Part shown: positions 22,301 to 34,300 of the stretch, in pieces | How the letters are laid out: every line of letters starts with the position of its first letter | Position numbering within the stretch: the stretch's first letter is position 1 | DNA from: Chromera velia | Lineage: Eukaryota > Sar > Chromeraceae | Direction: 5' to 3' | Length of the DNA: 64,000 nucleotides | Assembly: GCA_018398765.1 (NCBI GenBank) | Contig: JAHBMJ010000057.1 | Span: 1-64,000, forward strand | Position numbers and translations under genes: made by a program | Notes under the pieces: model-generated | What the model was told of the DNA's origin: nothing | Database searches by the model: none | What the model saw: only the letters and a program-made list of their open reading frames with translations

Positions 22301-25300
22301 GCAACACGGGATTCAGTGGAGACGGCGTCTCGTGTGCTGGTCAGCCATTTTTTGATTTTTTTTCTGTTGTATCTCACGCTTTTCCTCTTTTCTCCTCTCT
22401 CTCTGGCCCATGCATAGAGGAATACTTCTCCTCTCTCTCTGGTCCATGCATGGAGGAATACTTCTCGCTCATGTTTCCTTTCCTTCCTTTTCTGTGCCTG
22501 CAGAAATTGACGAGTGCGGCACAGGAGTACACAACTGCGACACAAACGCCATCTGCACGAACACGGGCGGGAGCTTTTCGTGTGCGTGTGCTGCTGGGTG
22601 GAGTGGAAGTGGAGTCGCCTGTGCAAGTGAGTCTGTTGTTCCGTCTATGTACACTTCTGCTCTAGCTGCCCTGTTCAATGCTGTAAGAAATCTTTTCGAG
22701 CTCCGTTCGGCAGAACATACACAATGCCTTTGTCAGGCAACCCCTCTAGCCTTCATGTATTCTCTTCACTGATGTCTTTGGGTGTGTATCTGCAGACGTC
22801 GACGAGTGCAGCGGTGCGTCCCACAACTGCCACACTGCCGCAACGTGCACCGACAGCTCCGGGAGTTTCACTTGTGCCTGCAACTCTGGATTTTCGGGAG
22901 ACGGTCTCTCATGTTCAAGTCAGTCTGACAGCCGATGCATATCAAGCAAGAGGACAGTCCCTTCAATGCTGTTCTTTTTTTTTTCTTTCTTTCGGGAGAC
23001 GGTCTGACAGCCGATGCAGCTCTAGCAATCAAGCGGACACACTTCCCGTGAAAAAGGTGGACAAAGAATTGGGAAAGAAGTCTTCGGACGGGAAGTGCCA
23101 ACACGTGCCAACGGAATCAGAACGTGCTGAAGAACAGAACATGGTTAGCAGATTTGTGCCTGTCTTTTTGGTGGCCGATTCAGTGAAGCTCCTTCCTTCC
23201 TGTTGCCGTCGATTGAAATCTCTGCAGATATCGACGAGTGCGGCACAAGCGCTGACAACTGTCACACAGACGCCACCTGCACAGACACCTCTGGAAGTTT
23301 CACTTGTGGGTGCAACACGGGATTCAGTGGAGACGGCGTCTCGTGCTCTGGTCAGTTAGTGGGTCGATCTCTGCAAGTATTGCACCTTCCGCTGCTGTCT
23401 TTTTGCACGTTTGCTCGCTCTATCGGCTCTCGGACGTTGTTTTGATCTTCTATTGTGCGTCTGTGTGCCTGCAGACATCGACGAGTGCGGCACAGCAGCC
23501 GACGACTGTGACACCAACGCCGTCTGCACGAACACAGGCGGGAGTTTTTCGTGCGCATGCGGTGCGGGATGGAGTGGCAGTGGAGTCGCCTGCGCAAGTG
23601 AGTGGCGAGAATGATAAGTCTGAAGTCACTTTCCTGATGCTTCGCTCTCATTTCTGCTGACGCACGCAAGGAGCATTTCTGCTGGGTGAAACATTTTGAT
23701 GTGTCCTTGCGTGCGTCAGCAGAATGATATAGGTCTGAAGATATTTTCCTGACGCTTCGCTCTCATTTCTGCGGGTTTCACGTTGTACCAGACGACAGAG
23801 CGGCTTAGCACTGCCATGCGGATCGTCTCTCGATTTTCTGACTGCACTCCTTCTAAGTTCTTACTTTTCTCTGCAGACGTGGACGAGTGTGGCTCCTCTG
23901 CCCACAACTGCCACACAGACGCCACCTGCACTGACAGCTCTGGGAGTTTCACTTGCGGGTGCAACACGGGATTTTCGGGAGACGGGGTCTCTTGCACAGG
24001 TCCGTCAGTAGATCGTCCTGTTGTTTGGATGGGGGGCCGGGGGATGGGAGGGGAGTACATTTCTCGGGATGCGTGTTAGTGCACGTGTGTGTGTACGCGG
24101 CACTGGTGGATTGTGCATTCTTTTGCCTGGGAGCACTGACCCTTTGCTTCCTTCTGTATCGAACCCCCAACTTGTGCAGACATCAACGAGTGCTCTTTAG
24201 GCACTCACAACTGCCACACAGAGGCGACGTGCACTCACAGCGGGAGCAGCTTCACGTGTGCGTGCAACACTGGGTTCTTGGGAGACGGCGTCTCGTGCTC
24301 AGGTGGGTGGACAAAGTAAAGGCACAAACTGAATGCGCCTGGTTGGCTTCCGTCTCCGTTCCTTTCTGACAGTTGAATATTTCCCTGCTTCGCTAGACAC
24401 AAAGACAGAAGCGCATTTTCTTTCGGGCTTTTGTGCTTCTGAGGACTGTACAGATGACGTCGGTATCAATGCGCAAACAGATTTCTACCCAAAAGGACAG
24501 AAGTTCGTGTCCTCTCATTTCGCCTCTGCAGACCACGACGAGTGTGCCGGCGTTGCACACGACTGCGACGCCAACGCCGCGTGCACCGACGAGACAGGCT
24601 CCTTCACCTGCAGCTGCAACCAGGGCTACTCGGGGTCGGGGGTCGTCTGTGCAGGTCAGTCTGTGCATGCGTGCGTCAGTCAATATATTAATACAGAAAA
24701 AGAATTCTGTATGAAAAGAATGCAACCAGGGCTACTCGGGGTCGGGGGTCGTCTGTGCAGGTCAGTCTGTGCATGCGTGCGTCAGTCAATATATTAATAC
24801 AGAAAAAGAATTCTGTATGAAAAAGAATGCAACCAGGGCTACTCGGGGTCGGGGGTCGTCTGTGCAGGTCAGTCTGTTAGTCAACATTGAGATCAGGCAG
24901 CATGTTGCGATTTTACAAAAAGAAGAACCTGTGCAACACGCAGAAGAAAACTGCAAGGAGATGCTGTAGGCCTGTATGAAGCTTGATTGATGCAGAACTG
25001 GCATCATGGACGCGTGACTACTGCAGGGAATTTGGAACTTATTTCCTTTGTGAAGCGCACGGCAACCTTTACTGACAGTCAATCTGACCCCCTGTTCAGT
25101 TCACAGGCAGGCATTCTGCAACACTGCAATCAATTGAGAGAGAAGATGCAAAGCCCCGTTGCATCTTGAAAAAAACCATGTTCAGCCTCTTCACGATCTC
25201 CACTCCATAGGAAGCTGTGCATGTGTGCATGCATGCAGACATCGATGAATGCGGAACCGGAACACACGACTGCCATACAAGTGCGGCCTGTACGAACACT

Positions 25301-28300
25301 GCCGCGAGCTTCACTTGTTCCTGCAACCTCGGATTTAGTGGAACCGGGGTGGCGTGCTCCAGTCAGTCATTAGCCGGATGCGTAAAACGGATCCCGGTCT
25401 TTTTTCTCTGTTTGCAAAGCCGTTTGCCTTCTTCTCTAGAGTCTGTTGCTTGATCTTCGAAAATTGCATTCGAGTGTGTTCGGGTTTTTCAATCTGCCTT
25501 TCCATTCTGTGCAGACATCGACGAGTGCGGTACCTCAGTCGACAACTGTCATACAGACGCTACCTGCACAGACACCTCTGGAAGTTTCACTTGTGGGTGC
25601 AACACGGGATTCAGTGGAGACGGCGTCTCTTGCTCCGGTCAGTGTGTTGCGATCTCTCGGCGGTCTCTTTGTTCCCTCACCGGTCCCAAGCATATCGTTC
25701 TGATTTCTCTGGCTACATTGCCATCATAGAAACTTTTTCTCGTGTCTTTGTATTTCGCCATTTACAAACGCAAGTGCATTTTTGTATCATCTGCAGACAT
25801 CGACGAGTGCGGCACAAGCACCCATAACTGTGACGTGAACGGTGTGTGCACGAACACTGCCGGAAGCTTCTCCTGCGGGTGCGGTGCGGGGTGGAGCGGC
25901 ACCGGACTCTCATGCACAAGTGAGTGAGTGAGTCCTTCTCTCAACATCAGCCGTAGAGACGCATACGTGCTTCATATGCCTGGAAAATAGTTTCCTCGCG
26001 CCTCATGGAAAGATTCCTGCTTCATTCTTTGTTCGTGTCTTGATTTGATTTTCCTTCAATCAATTGACGATAATCCCACCTTGCAAGCCTGCAGGCATCA
26101 ACGAGTGCAGCTCCTCCCTTCACAACTTCAAACACAAACACACACACATACACATGCACATATACATACACACACTGGAAGCCTGCAGGCATCAACGAGT
26201 GCAGCTCCTCCCTTCACAACTGTCATTCCAACGCGACCTGTACGGAGAGCGCTGGGAGCTTCAGCTGCTCGTGCAACGCGGGATTCTCAGGGGACGGGGT
26301 CTCGTGCTCAGGTTTGTCTGTCTGTCTGGGTGGCTGTCTGTTTGTCTGTGTGCGTGAGGGACGGTCTATGTATGTGTCAAAGAGGGGGAAAACGAGAAAG
26401 AGAGAAATGGAGGCGAAAGAAAGAAATGGCTGTGTATGACAAATGCATCATCTCTTCAATGATCGTCGGATAATGAGGGAGGGCCTAATTTTCATCGCTT
26501 GCTACTTCTTCTGCAGGAGCTGACGAGTGCTCCCTGGGAATCCACAACTGCGACGCCAACGGTGCGTGCGTCGATGCGGCATGGAGTTTCTCTTGCAGCT
26601 GCAACGCGGGATTCAACGGCGATGGCGTCAGCTGTAGCGGTCAGTCGTGTGCTCCCTCCCGCCTTTTCTTTCAAACTTTCCTTTTCTCCCTGTAAGTAGG
26701 ATTGTGCAGCCATTCGAAGTAATAGTGAAGGTTTGTGCACAGTGTGTGCAAATCTGTGTATGACGCACACAGGTAGAAAAAGGACGCACAAGAAAGAAGC
26801 AGCCGACGAAAGGTGAAGGTGCCCCGGTCCTGCAGAGAGAATGAACGAATCACTCACAATTTGTTTGTTTGACCGTTCGGAATCTGCCATTGAAGGAAAA
26901 GCGCAAATTCCCTTGAGTCGATGCAAGAAAGACTCTCTCGTGTGTGCTGACTGAATGTGTGCAGACACTGACGAGTGCAGCACTGCAGTCCACAACTGCC
27001 ACTCGAGTGCTGTGTGTGCGAATTCGGTCGGGACCTTCACGTGCAACTGCGGGGCTGGATACTCCGGAGACGGTTTGGGGTCATGTGCGGGTACGTCGGT
27101 TGGTCGGCTGCCTGTTGGGCTTTCTTGCTGTTTGACGGATTGGATGCTGCTGCAAGGGTCGAAACAAAGTTGCAGCCTGAAAGCGCGAAAAAAAAGCATG
27201 TATGCGTCAAGCATCGCTTGTGTGTTCTGAATGAACGAATGCAGACATCGACGAGTGCGGTCTGGGAATTGACGATTGTCTGGTCGATTCGGGTGCGAGT
27301 TGTGAGAACTCTGTGGGGAGCTTTGGGTGCGCGTGTGGGACGGGACTTGCAAGCTCAGGGTCCAATTTCTGTTCGGGTAGGTTGTGGGGTGGGGGAGGTT
27401 TTGCTATCTTGTGTTGTACTCCTCTGTCTTTCTTTCTTTCGAACTCCCCACTCAATTCCGTCCCCTCGTGGCCAGAAAGGGCTAGAGAGGGGCATCCATC
27501 ACCCTCCTTCCTCCTCGTTGTCCGATGCAGGTTTTGTCTCGTCTCTCCGTCCGGTGTTTGCTTGCTTTCGGTGTCCGCACAATGAATTAATGCATTCGTC
27601 GGTTTCCAGCTCAACGTAGGACGCAGAAAGCACATGGCGCAACACCACCAAAGAATTTCTGACATTCTCACGTTTGATTAATTGATTTGGCTGACTTGCG
27701 GCCTGGGTGCAGACAATGACGAGTGCGCTCTTGGAAGCCACACATGCGATGCGAGCGGAGGCACGTGTGCGAACTCTGTGGGCAGTTTCTCCTGTGCCTG
27801 CGCTGCGGGGTTTTCTGCGGACACTTGCACAGGTTCGTCGGTGTTTCTTTGCGTTCCCTGATTTCATTAACTGACAATTGAGAATCACATGAAGAGACAC
27901 GCTCGGCTTGACTTATCTTTCGCTAGCTTCCTGTTTATCCGTGTATGTGTGTGTGCATTTTCACTGCAGACGTCGACGAGTGTTCCTCTCTGGTAAACCC
28001 CCACGACTGCCACAGCGACGCCAGCTGCTACAACCAAGTAGGGAGCTTCACCTGCTCATGTAACTCGGGGTTTGCAGGCAACGGGTTGCAGTGCTTCGGT
28101 CAGTTACTCAGCCAGGCAGTCAGTTGGTCAGTGATTCAGGTTCTCGTTCTGCTTTCGCTGTGATCTTACTTCTCTTTGTCTCTACCCCAAAATAGGGACG
28201 AAGCATTCGAATTCACCCTCTCTGACTTATCTACACTCATGGATCTGTGTGTCTCCACCGGTTTGAATTTGCAGCCTCCCGCACTCTCACTTGCGGCTCC

Positions 28301-31300
28301 ATCCAGACTGCTGTGGAGAGTTCTGCCCTGGCGGAGCCTGCCGACTTCTGCGGTCTCCTGCCATCGGAGCCCGCGTCCAACCAGCGATTCGGGCAGCCTT
28401 CAGTGAACCTGGAGGGCAACCAGCAGCTGCCCAACAGAACATTCGCAGTCTCCACATGCACCGCAGAGACAAACTTCAACTCTACGTTCTCTGTGACGAA
28501 TCTGGACAACGACGTGTGTGTGGGCACTTCGCTGAACGTCGGGGCCCCGGCATGCCCCTTGAGGTCTGACGCAGCGGGCCTCTCGTTCTCTCCCTCCTCC
28601 GCCTCTGAGATCTATGACGTCCGTGTGACGGGAGAAGGCGGACAGAGCGGAACTTACGGTCTGGAGATGCGGAGTGAGTGTGCATGCCCGCAAGATTGGA
28701 CTCTAGAGGCGGACAAATGTCTCCTCAATGAGTGCAGCACAGGCACGCACCTGTGCTCACGCCGCACAGACGATTCGGACTCTTCTCAGGTCGTCTTCAC
28801 TGCCCAGTGCACAGACACTGCAGGGTCATACGAGTGTGCCTGCAGAGATGGGTACACAGACAGAACGGGCACAGGCAGTCTGTGCGAAGACGTCCGATGC
28901 AGCAATCAACCCACGACACCCACTAACGGCCTGCTCACATTCACAAACCCCATGAGACAGGCAGTCACAGAAGCCACTGTGACGGTCAGTTGCGACGAAG
29001 GTTTCTCTCTGGACACCAGCGGAGGGCCCCAGACGATCACATGTGAAGGGACCGGACCCACCACGGCCGCCTGGCCCGACCACTCCTTCGCTTGCAACCC
29101 GGTCGAGTGCACGGGGCAGGTCCCAGTCGCTCCAGTCGGTGGAGTGATGGCTGGGTCCCCCTCGAATGGAGTTTTCTGGCAGGCAGGCGACACCGTCACC
29201 TTCGGATGCAACGATGGCTACATCCAGGTCGGCGTCCTGTCGCTCACTTGTGAGGGGGTGGAGGGGGCCAACCCTCCCGCGTCTGTTTGGGCCTCTCATG
29301 TTGCAGAGTGCGCCCCTGTTGTGTGTAACGGTGACACCCCTGTAGTCCCCTCTCTGGGCACAATGACGCCCTCCTCGCCCCCCAACGGCGTCTCCTGGGT
29401 GACTGGAGATTCTGTTGTGTTTGGGTGTTTGGGTGACACGCTCTTGCAGGGAGACGCCACAAAGTCATGTGTCGGGACCGCCTCGGGAGAGGCCGTCTGG
29501 CTACCCTACTCCACAGGACCCCCCACATGCATTGACGTGACCCCGCCTCAGATAGACTGCCCGACCGATCCCATAGAGCAAGCAGCAGACGCACGATCGT
29601 CCTCCGCCCTCTTCACTTCATACCCCGTCACGGTCAGAGACTCAGTCGAGATGGCAGAGAACAATCCCATCACTGGCAGTCCCACCCTTCCCATGAGGCT
29701 GTCAGCAGGAGACAGCCAAGTCTCCATCACAGCCACCGACTCATCAGGCAACCAGGCTTCGTGTACCTTCACAATCAGGGTCCTTGACAGAGAACCCCCC
29801 ACTCTCCTCTGCCCGGCAGACTACAACATCAAACACGTGGGGGACGGGCAGATGGAGGTGAAATATCCTGCCAAAGCTTTGGCGTTTGACAACGTAGACT
29901 CCTCAGAGAAGATCACCATCACCTACAGCCCCTCTGACGGTTCCCTGATGGGCCCGGGTTCCAATGCCGTGAAGGTGGAGGCAACGGATGCGTCAGGAAA
30001 TACCGCCACGTGTGTGTTTGTGGTTGTGCTCACTCCATGTCCCTCAGGGTCCTCTCGGGAGTGCCCAGAGTGCCCCTGCATCTGCGGTGCGGGATACTGG
30101 CAGGACTTGAGGGGACTAGAGACGGTGGAGCGTTCTGCCTCCATGCCGATTGTCTGCCAATCCTGTGTGCAGGAGTCCTGGTCTTCCAAGGGATCCTTCC
30201 ATCCTTCCGAGTGTGTGTGCAACTCGGGATTCTACTTTGTGCCTGACCTCTCGAAGGGAGACGAGGAGACGTTCTTCTTCTGGGAGGCCGGACGGTGCGT
30301 GCCCTGTCCTGAGAACAGCAACTGTGACTCCGACATGGACACGCTCCGACGGCTCCAAGAGACGAAGGAGGTCCACTTGCCTCCTGCAGGACCCGGATCC
30401 TCGTCTCTCTCTAGGGTCCCTCTGACCAGTCACGCCCGTCCCGTGCCTGAGCAGGGCTTCAGTCTGATTATGGGGTTCCCAGAGGCCGTCATCCTGGAGT
30501 GTCCCATGGAGGACACCTGCCACCCCCATGAGAGCAGGGAAGTGTACCAGAATGTGGAGGGAGGCGGATACGCGCGCTGTGAGGAAGGGTTCCGAGGGGT
30601 CAGTGGAGATGCATGGAACAATGACATTTGTACGTGACTTCGAGTGATGCAAAGTGGATGTGGAGAGTTTTGTGTCTTGGCACGAAAAGACAGAGAGAGT
30701 GGAGAGAGAGGACGTATAGCACGGAAAAACGGACGAAAGATAAAAACTGTGTGCGGTTCTGTTGTGGCCTTCCTGTGCTCATTTTTTGTTTGGTAGAATT
30801 CTCTCCTTTCTCCCACTTTTCTGCCTCTTCTGTGACGCTTCTTCCTACGAGAATCGATTGCCTTTCAAGAATCGAATGATCCCTTCTCATCTCACTGTCG
30901 ACAAGTAGACAGCATCTTGACAGCATGAGGCTCACTCAGACTGCATGCGTGTGTGGATGGATTCATGCATGAAGCATTTATTTTCATTCGTGTCTGAAAT
31001 GTATGCACTCACATTGCGTGTCTGGATGCATGTGTGCAGCCTCTGTGCAGTGAATGCGAATCATCACGGTCAGTCAGTCGGCATGCAGACAGTCAGCTGA
31101 ATCGATCAGGAGGCTGGACGAGGAGACTTTTTTTTGTTTTTGCCGCCGATAATGCAAACTCGTGCTCACTCACGGACTGGAACGAACTGCATAGTGTCGA
31201 CTTGAGTCCAGATTTTTCTGCCCGTATTAATCATGCAGGGCCTACCACAAACAAAAACAGGATGGCCACTTGTAAGCTCCGTTTGAAGTCACTTCTTCAT

Positions 31301-34300
31301 TGCAACTTTTCTTTCCCCCAATTATCGTATGCAAAGCCCCTCTACCTGCCCTGTTGTGCTTATGCAGTTTCGGAGAGAACTGCGAGGTCTGTTCAGACGA
31401 CCCCCAGATGAATCTCCTGAGAGCCGTGGGGTTCTTTCTTCTCTTCCAGATTGTGATCATCGTCTACACACACCTCAACATTGTGCCCTCAGACGAACAG
31501 GAAAGATCCTACCTCATCCTCATCAGGTACATGCATGCAGAGGCATCAAAGAAGCTTGTGCTGAGTTTTGCATGTCGGTGCAATTTCGTTTTACAGAGAT
31601 CAACACGTCTGTCTAGACGTGGAACTCCCCCCTGGATTGTGGACTTTTCGCAGGCCCCGTACACTTACGTAGAATTGAATGCTCGTTTCGCCCTCTGCCT
31701 GCAGGTCTCTGTTCAACTTTTTGAGTTTGATGGCGATTCTGGAGGACTTTGAGCTTTCCAACGTGCGTCTGCCTGAGTGGGCCAATTTGTCGACTCTTAT
31801 TCCTGTCGATTTGATCCCCTCTCTTGAGGACTTCGTTCGACTGCAGTGTGTGTCTCAGGTGAGTGAGTGAGTGCGGCAGCTGTACCTCGAACTCGTGCGG
31901 ATCTTGTTTTTGGTTTTGGATGTCTCTCTTTGTGACGATCAAGCGATGTGGCTACAGTTCCCTTTCATTGAATTCGTTCTGAAACTCTCCAGTCCTTTTC
32001 TTTGCTCGCTTGTTCGCCTCTCCTGCCCGACTTTTCTTTTAGTTCCATTCTACCACACCTTCCTTCTCATGCACCCCGATGCTTTTCTTTCTTCTTTTCC
32101 CTGAACATATTCATTCCATCAGGACCTCCTTGCTCGGATGAAAATTTCGGACCCCCAACAGGCCCTCTTCGTTTCCAAATTTGCGTCTTTGGCTGTCCCC
32201 ATCGGTAGCGCTGTCTTCTCCGTCCTTCTCGCCTTCATCCTCGTCTTCTCTATGGCGGCCTGGGACCCCTCTGGCCCCTTCGCCAGGAACGCAGAGGGAG
32301 AGAGCAGAACCGAGAGAAGCGTTGAAGGAGGCGACTCGACGAGCAAGACAGGAAGTGCTGAGATGTTGGTGAAGCCTGACGAGGTGCTTCCTTGTCTCAA
32401 TTGGCAGAGACGGATGCTTCATGCGGAGGAAGTGAGAAGGTTGAACAATGTGAGGGTGCTCCTGCTGTTTAGATACAAACTTCCAACGACAGACGAAGAA
32501 GGCAGACCGATTCGAAAACAGGGCCTTATGAAAGCGATTTCACAGCTTTCCGGGACCATTGTGGCAGATCTGGTTCCTGTGTTGATCATGATTTACTTCC
32601 TGACTTTCGAGGGCATTTTGGAGAGTCTGATCGAATTGGTGGCCTGTCAGCCTCTCTCAGAGGGTCTTCAACCTCGTCTCTCCGTCTCCCCCTCTGTCGA
32701 CTGTACCTCTGACCTCTATCTGAAGTTCCTGCCCATCTCGGTTGGGACCATTGTGGTGATGGGAGTGGGCATTCCGGTCTTTTTGGCTCAGCGCGTGATC
32801 TCGGGTGTGAAGAGTCTGAGGGACGAGGCGGCCAGAGGATGGAGGCCTGAGTTCAGACGGAGATACGGATTTCTTCTGCAGGTACGTGAGAAGGAAACGG
32901 GGGGAACGCATGATTGTCTCTCGATCTGTCTTTCTGGCTCTGTATTTACCTGCGTGTCGCTGCCACACCATCTCTGTTCTTCTGTGAAATCATTTCTTGA
33001 TGCGAGAGAGAGAGACGTCGCTTCTTCATGAGAGGCTGAGCACCACCAATGCAAAGCATACAATTGTTCGATTCTTTGTCTGCAGGGGTACCGAGAGGGG
33101 TACCTCTACTGGGAGATTGTGATCATGATCAGAAAGCTGGCGGCTCAACTGGCTGTGGCCTTCTACGTTGGGTCCAATCCCGACATGAGGCTCCTGCAGG
33201 TGCGTCTCCTTCAAAACCCTTTCGGGGAGTGTTCTCTATTTCATATGACGACCCTTCCTCATAGTAATATACTCAGATCTCTGTGGAAATGAAACTTTTT
33301 GTAACGGTATCTTTCCCAGGTTCACGTATTCGGTTGGTGAGTCTTTGTGCAATTTGGAGTTTTTGCTTTGACATGGATTAAATAGAAAAGCGAGTCCTCT
33401 TCCTACAACTCTGTCTGCCTGCAGGTGAGCATTCTGGCGGTTTTCTTCCTCCTCACGCAAGCGCGGCTGCACCCGTTCTCCACTCAGGAAAGGAATCTCC
33501 TGAACAACATCGAGCTGAACGCTCTGGGCGCATTCATGTTTGGACTCGCGGTGTTTCAGGTGCGTTGGGAGTGGTGGTGGGAAACTCGCATTTATTTGTT
33601 CTTGTTTTTTCTGACTATGACTCGATGCATCATGGACATGTACTCACATCGATCTGTCACACACTTTCCAGTGATGGATCATACTCCTTCTGTCACACTT
33701 CCGCATGCACTGCAGGCACTCTACTTCTACGCGATGACAGAGGTCCAAGCTCTGGTGTTTGCCTCTGCCCTCCTTGCGGTGCTGGTGGCGTTCCTCTTCC
33801 GCTGTTGTTCTCTGATCGCATTGGGGTTCGTGGCGGACGGCGCGTTGGTGGTCGAGAGGGCAGCGCAGAAATGTGACCACGCAAAGGGGACAGACGAAGA
33901 TGAAAAGCCTGCCAGTTTTGTGCAGAGATCTATTCTGCAGTGCCATCACGCTCTGCAACCACTTCTGAGGTCAGGACGGAAAGCCACTTTTGTCTGTCCC
34001 GGATTTGAGTTGCATGGTTTCTCTTCTATTTTCTTCTTTTCTGGGTTTGTGTGAGTCGCATGATTCAGGCTGTCCACTTGCGGTCCTCCAATCAATCGAT
34101 CGTCCGACCTTCCTTCTGTTCGCTCGTCCGACCCCTTTTCATATCTTTGTTTCCGCTGTCCAACACCAGAAAGCTGCCAGAGAGACCCCATATATCCGAA
34201 CTCACGTAGTTGCCCTCCATTTCGTCTTGCAGACTCGCGGACTCCATGGGCAAACTTGTGGCGCACATTCGTGTGTCCACCTCTGGCGACTCCCGAGGGA

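Larger units (their letters stand above)
20424..28098 (+). repeat. Array of 22 EGF-like modules, one per exon
   Basis: Exons: 20424-20555, 20784-20906, 21001-21126, 21333-21455, 21742-21864, 22217-22339, 22504-22626, 22796-22918, 23228-23350, 23475-23597, 23877-23999, 24180-24302, 24532-24654, 25239-25361, 25515-25637, 25797-25919, 26189-26311, 26517-26639, 26965-27090, 27245-27376, 27713-27832, 27970-28098. Every intron is phase 1, so each exon is a symmetric 1-1 module, mostly exactly 123 bases. Most begin D-[IVT]-[DN]-E-C, the calcium-binding EGF signature, and keep C-x-[DN]-x4-F-x-C-x-C, the Asp/Asn hydroxylation consensus. Two subtypes interleave: [20 protein letters not shown] and a CDTN...GSFSCACG...GW type. 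Calcium would be expected to stiffen this into a rod. Confidence 0.93.

Noticed and set aside
31034-31100. Possible exon reading PLCSECESS, resembling Cys-rich stalk motifs
   Set aside because: Its acceptor would need phase 0 from the preceding exon, but no GT there fits; the phase-2 junction 30633/31368 gives a continuous [14 protein letters not shown] instead. Kept as a weak alternative.
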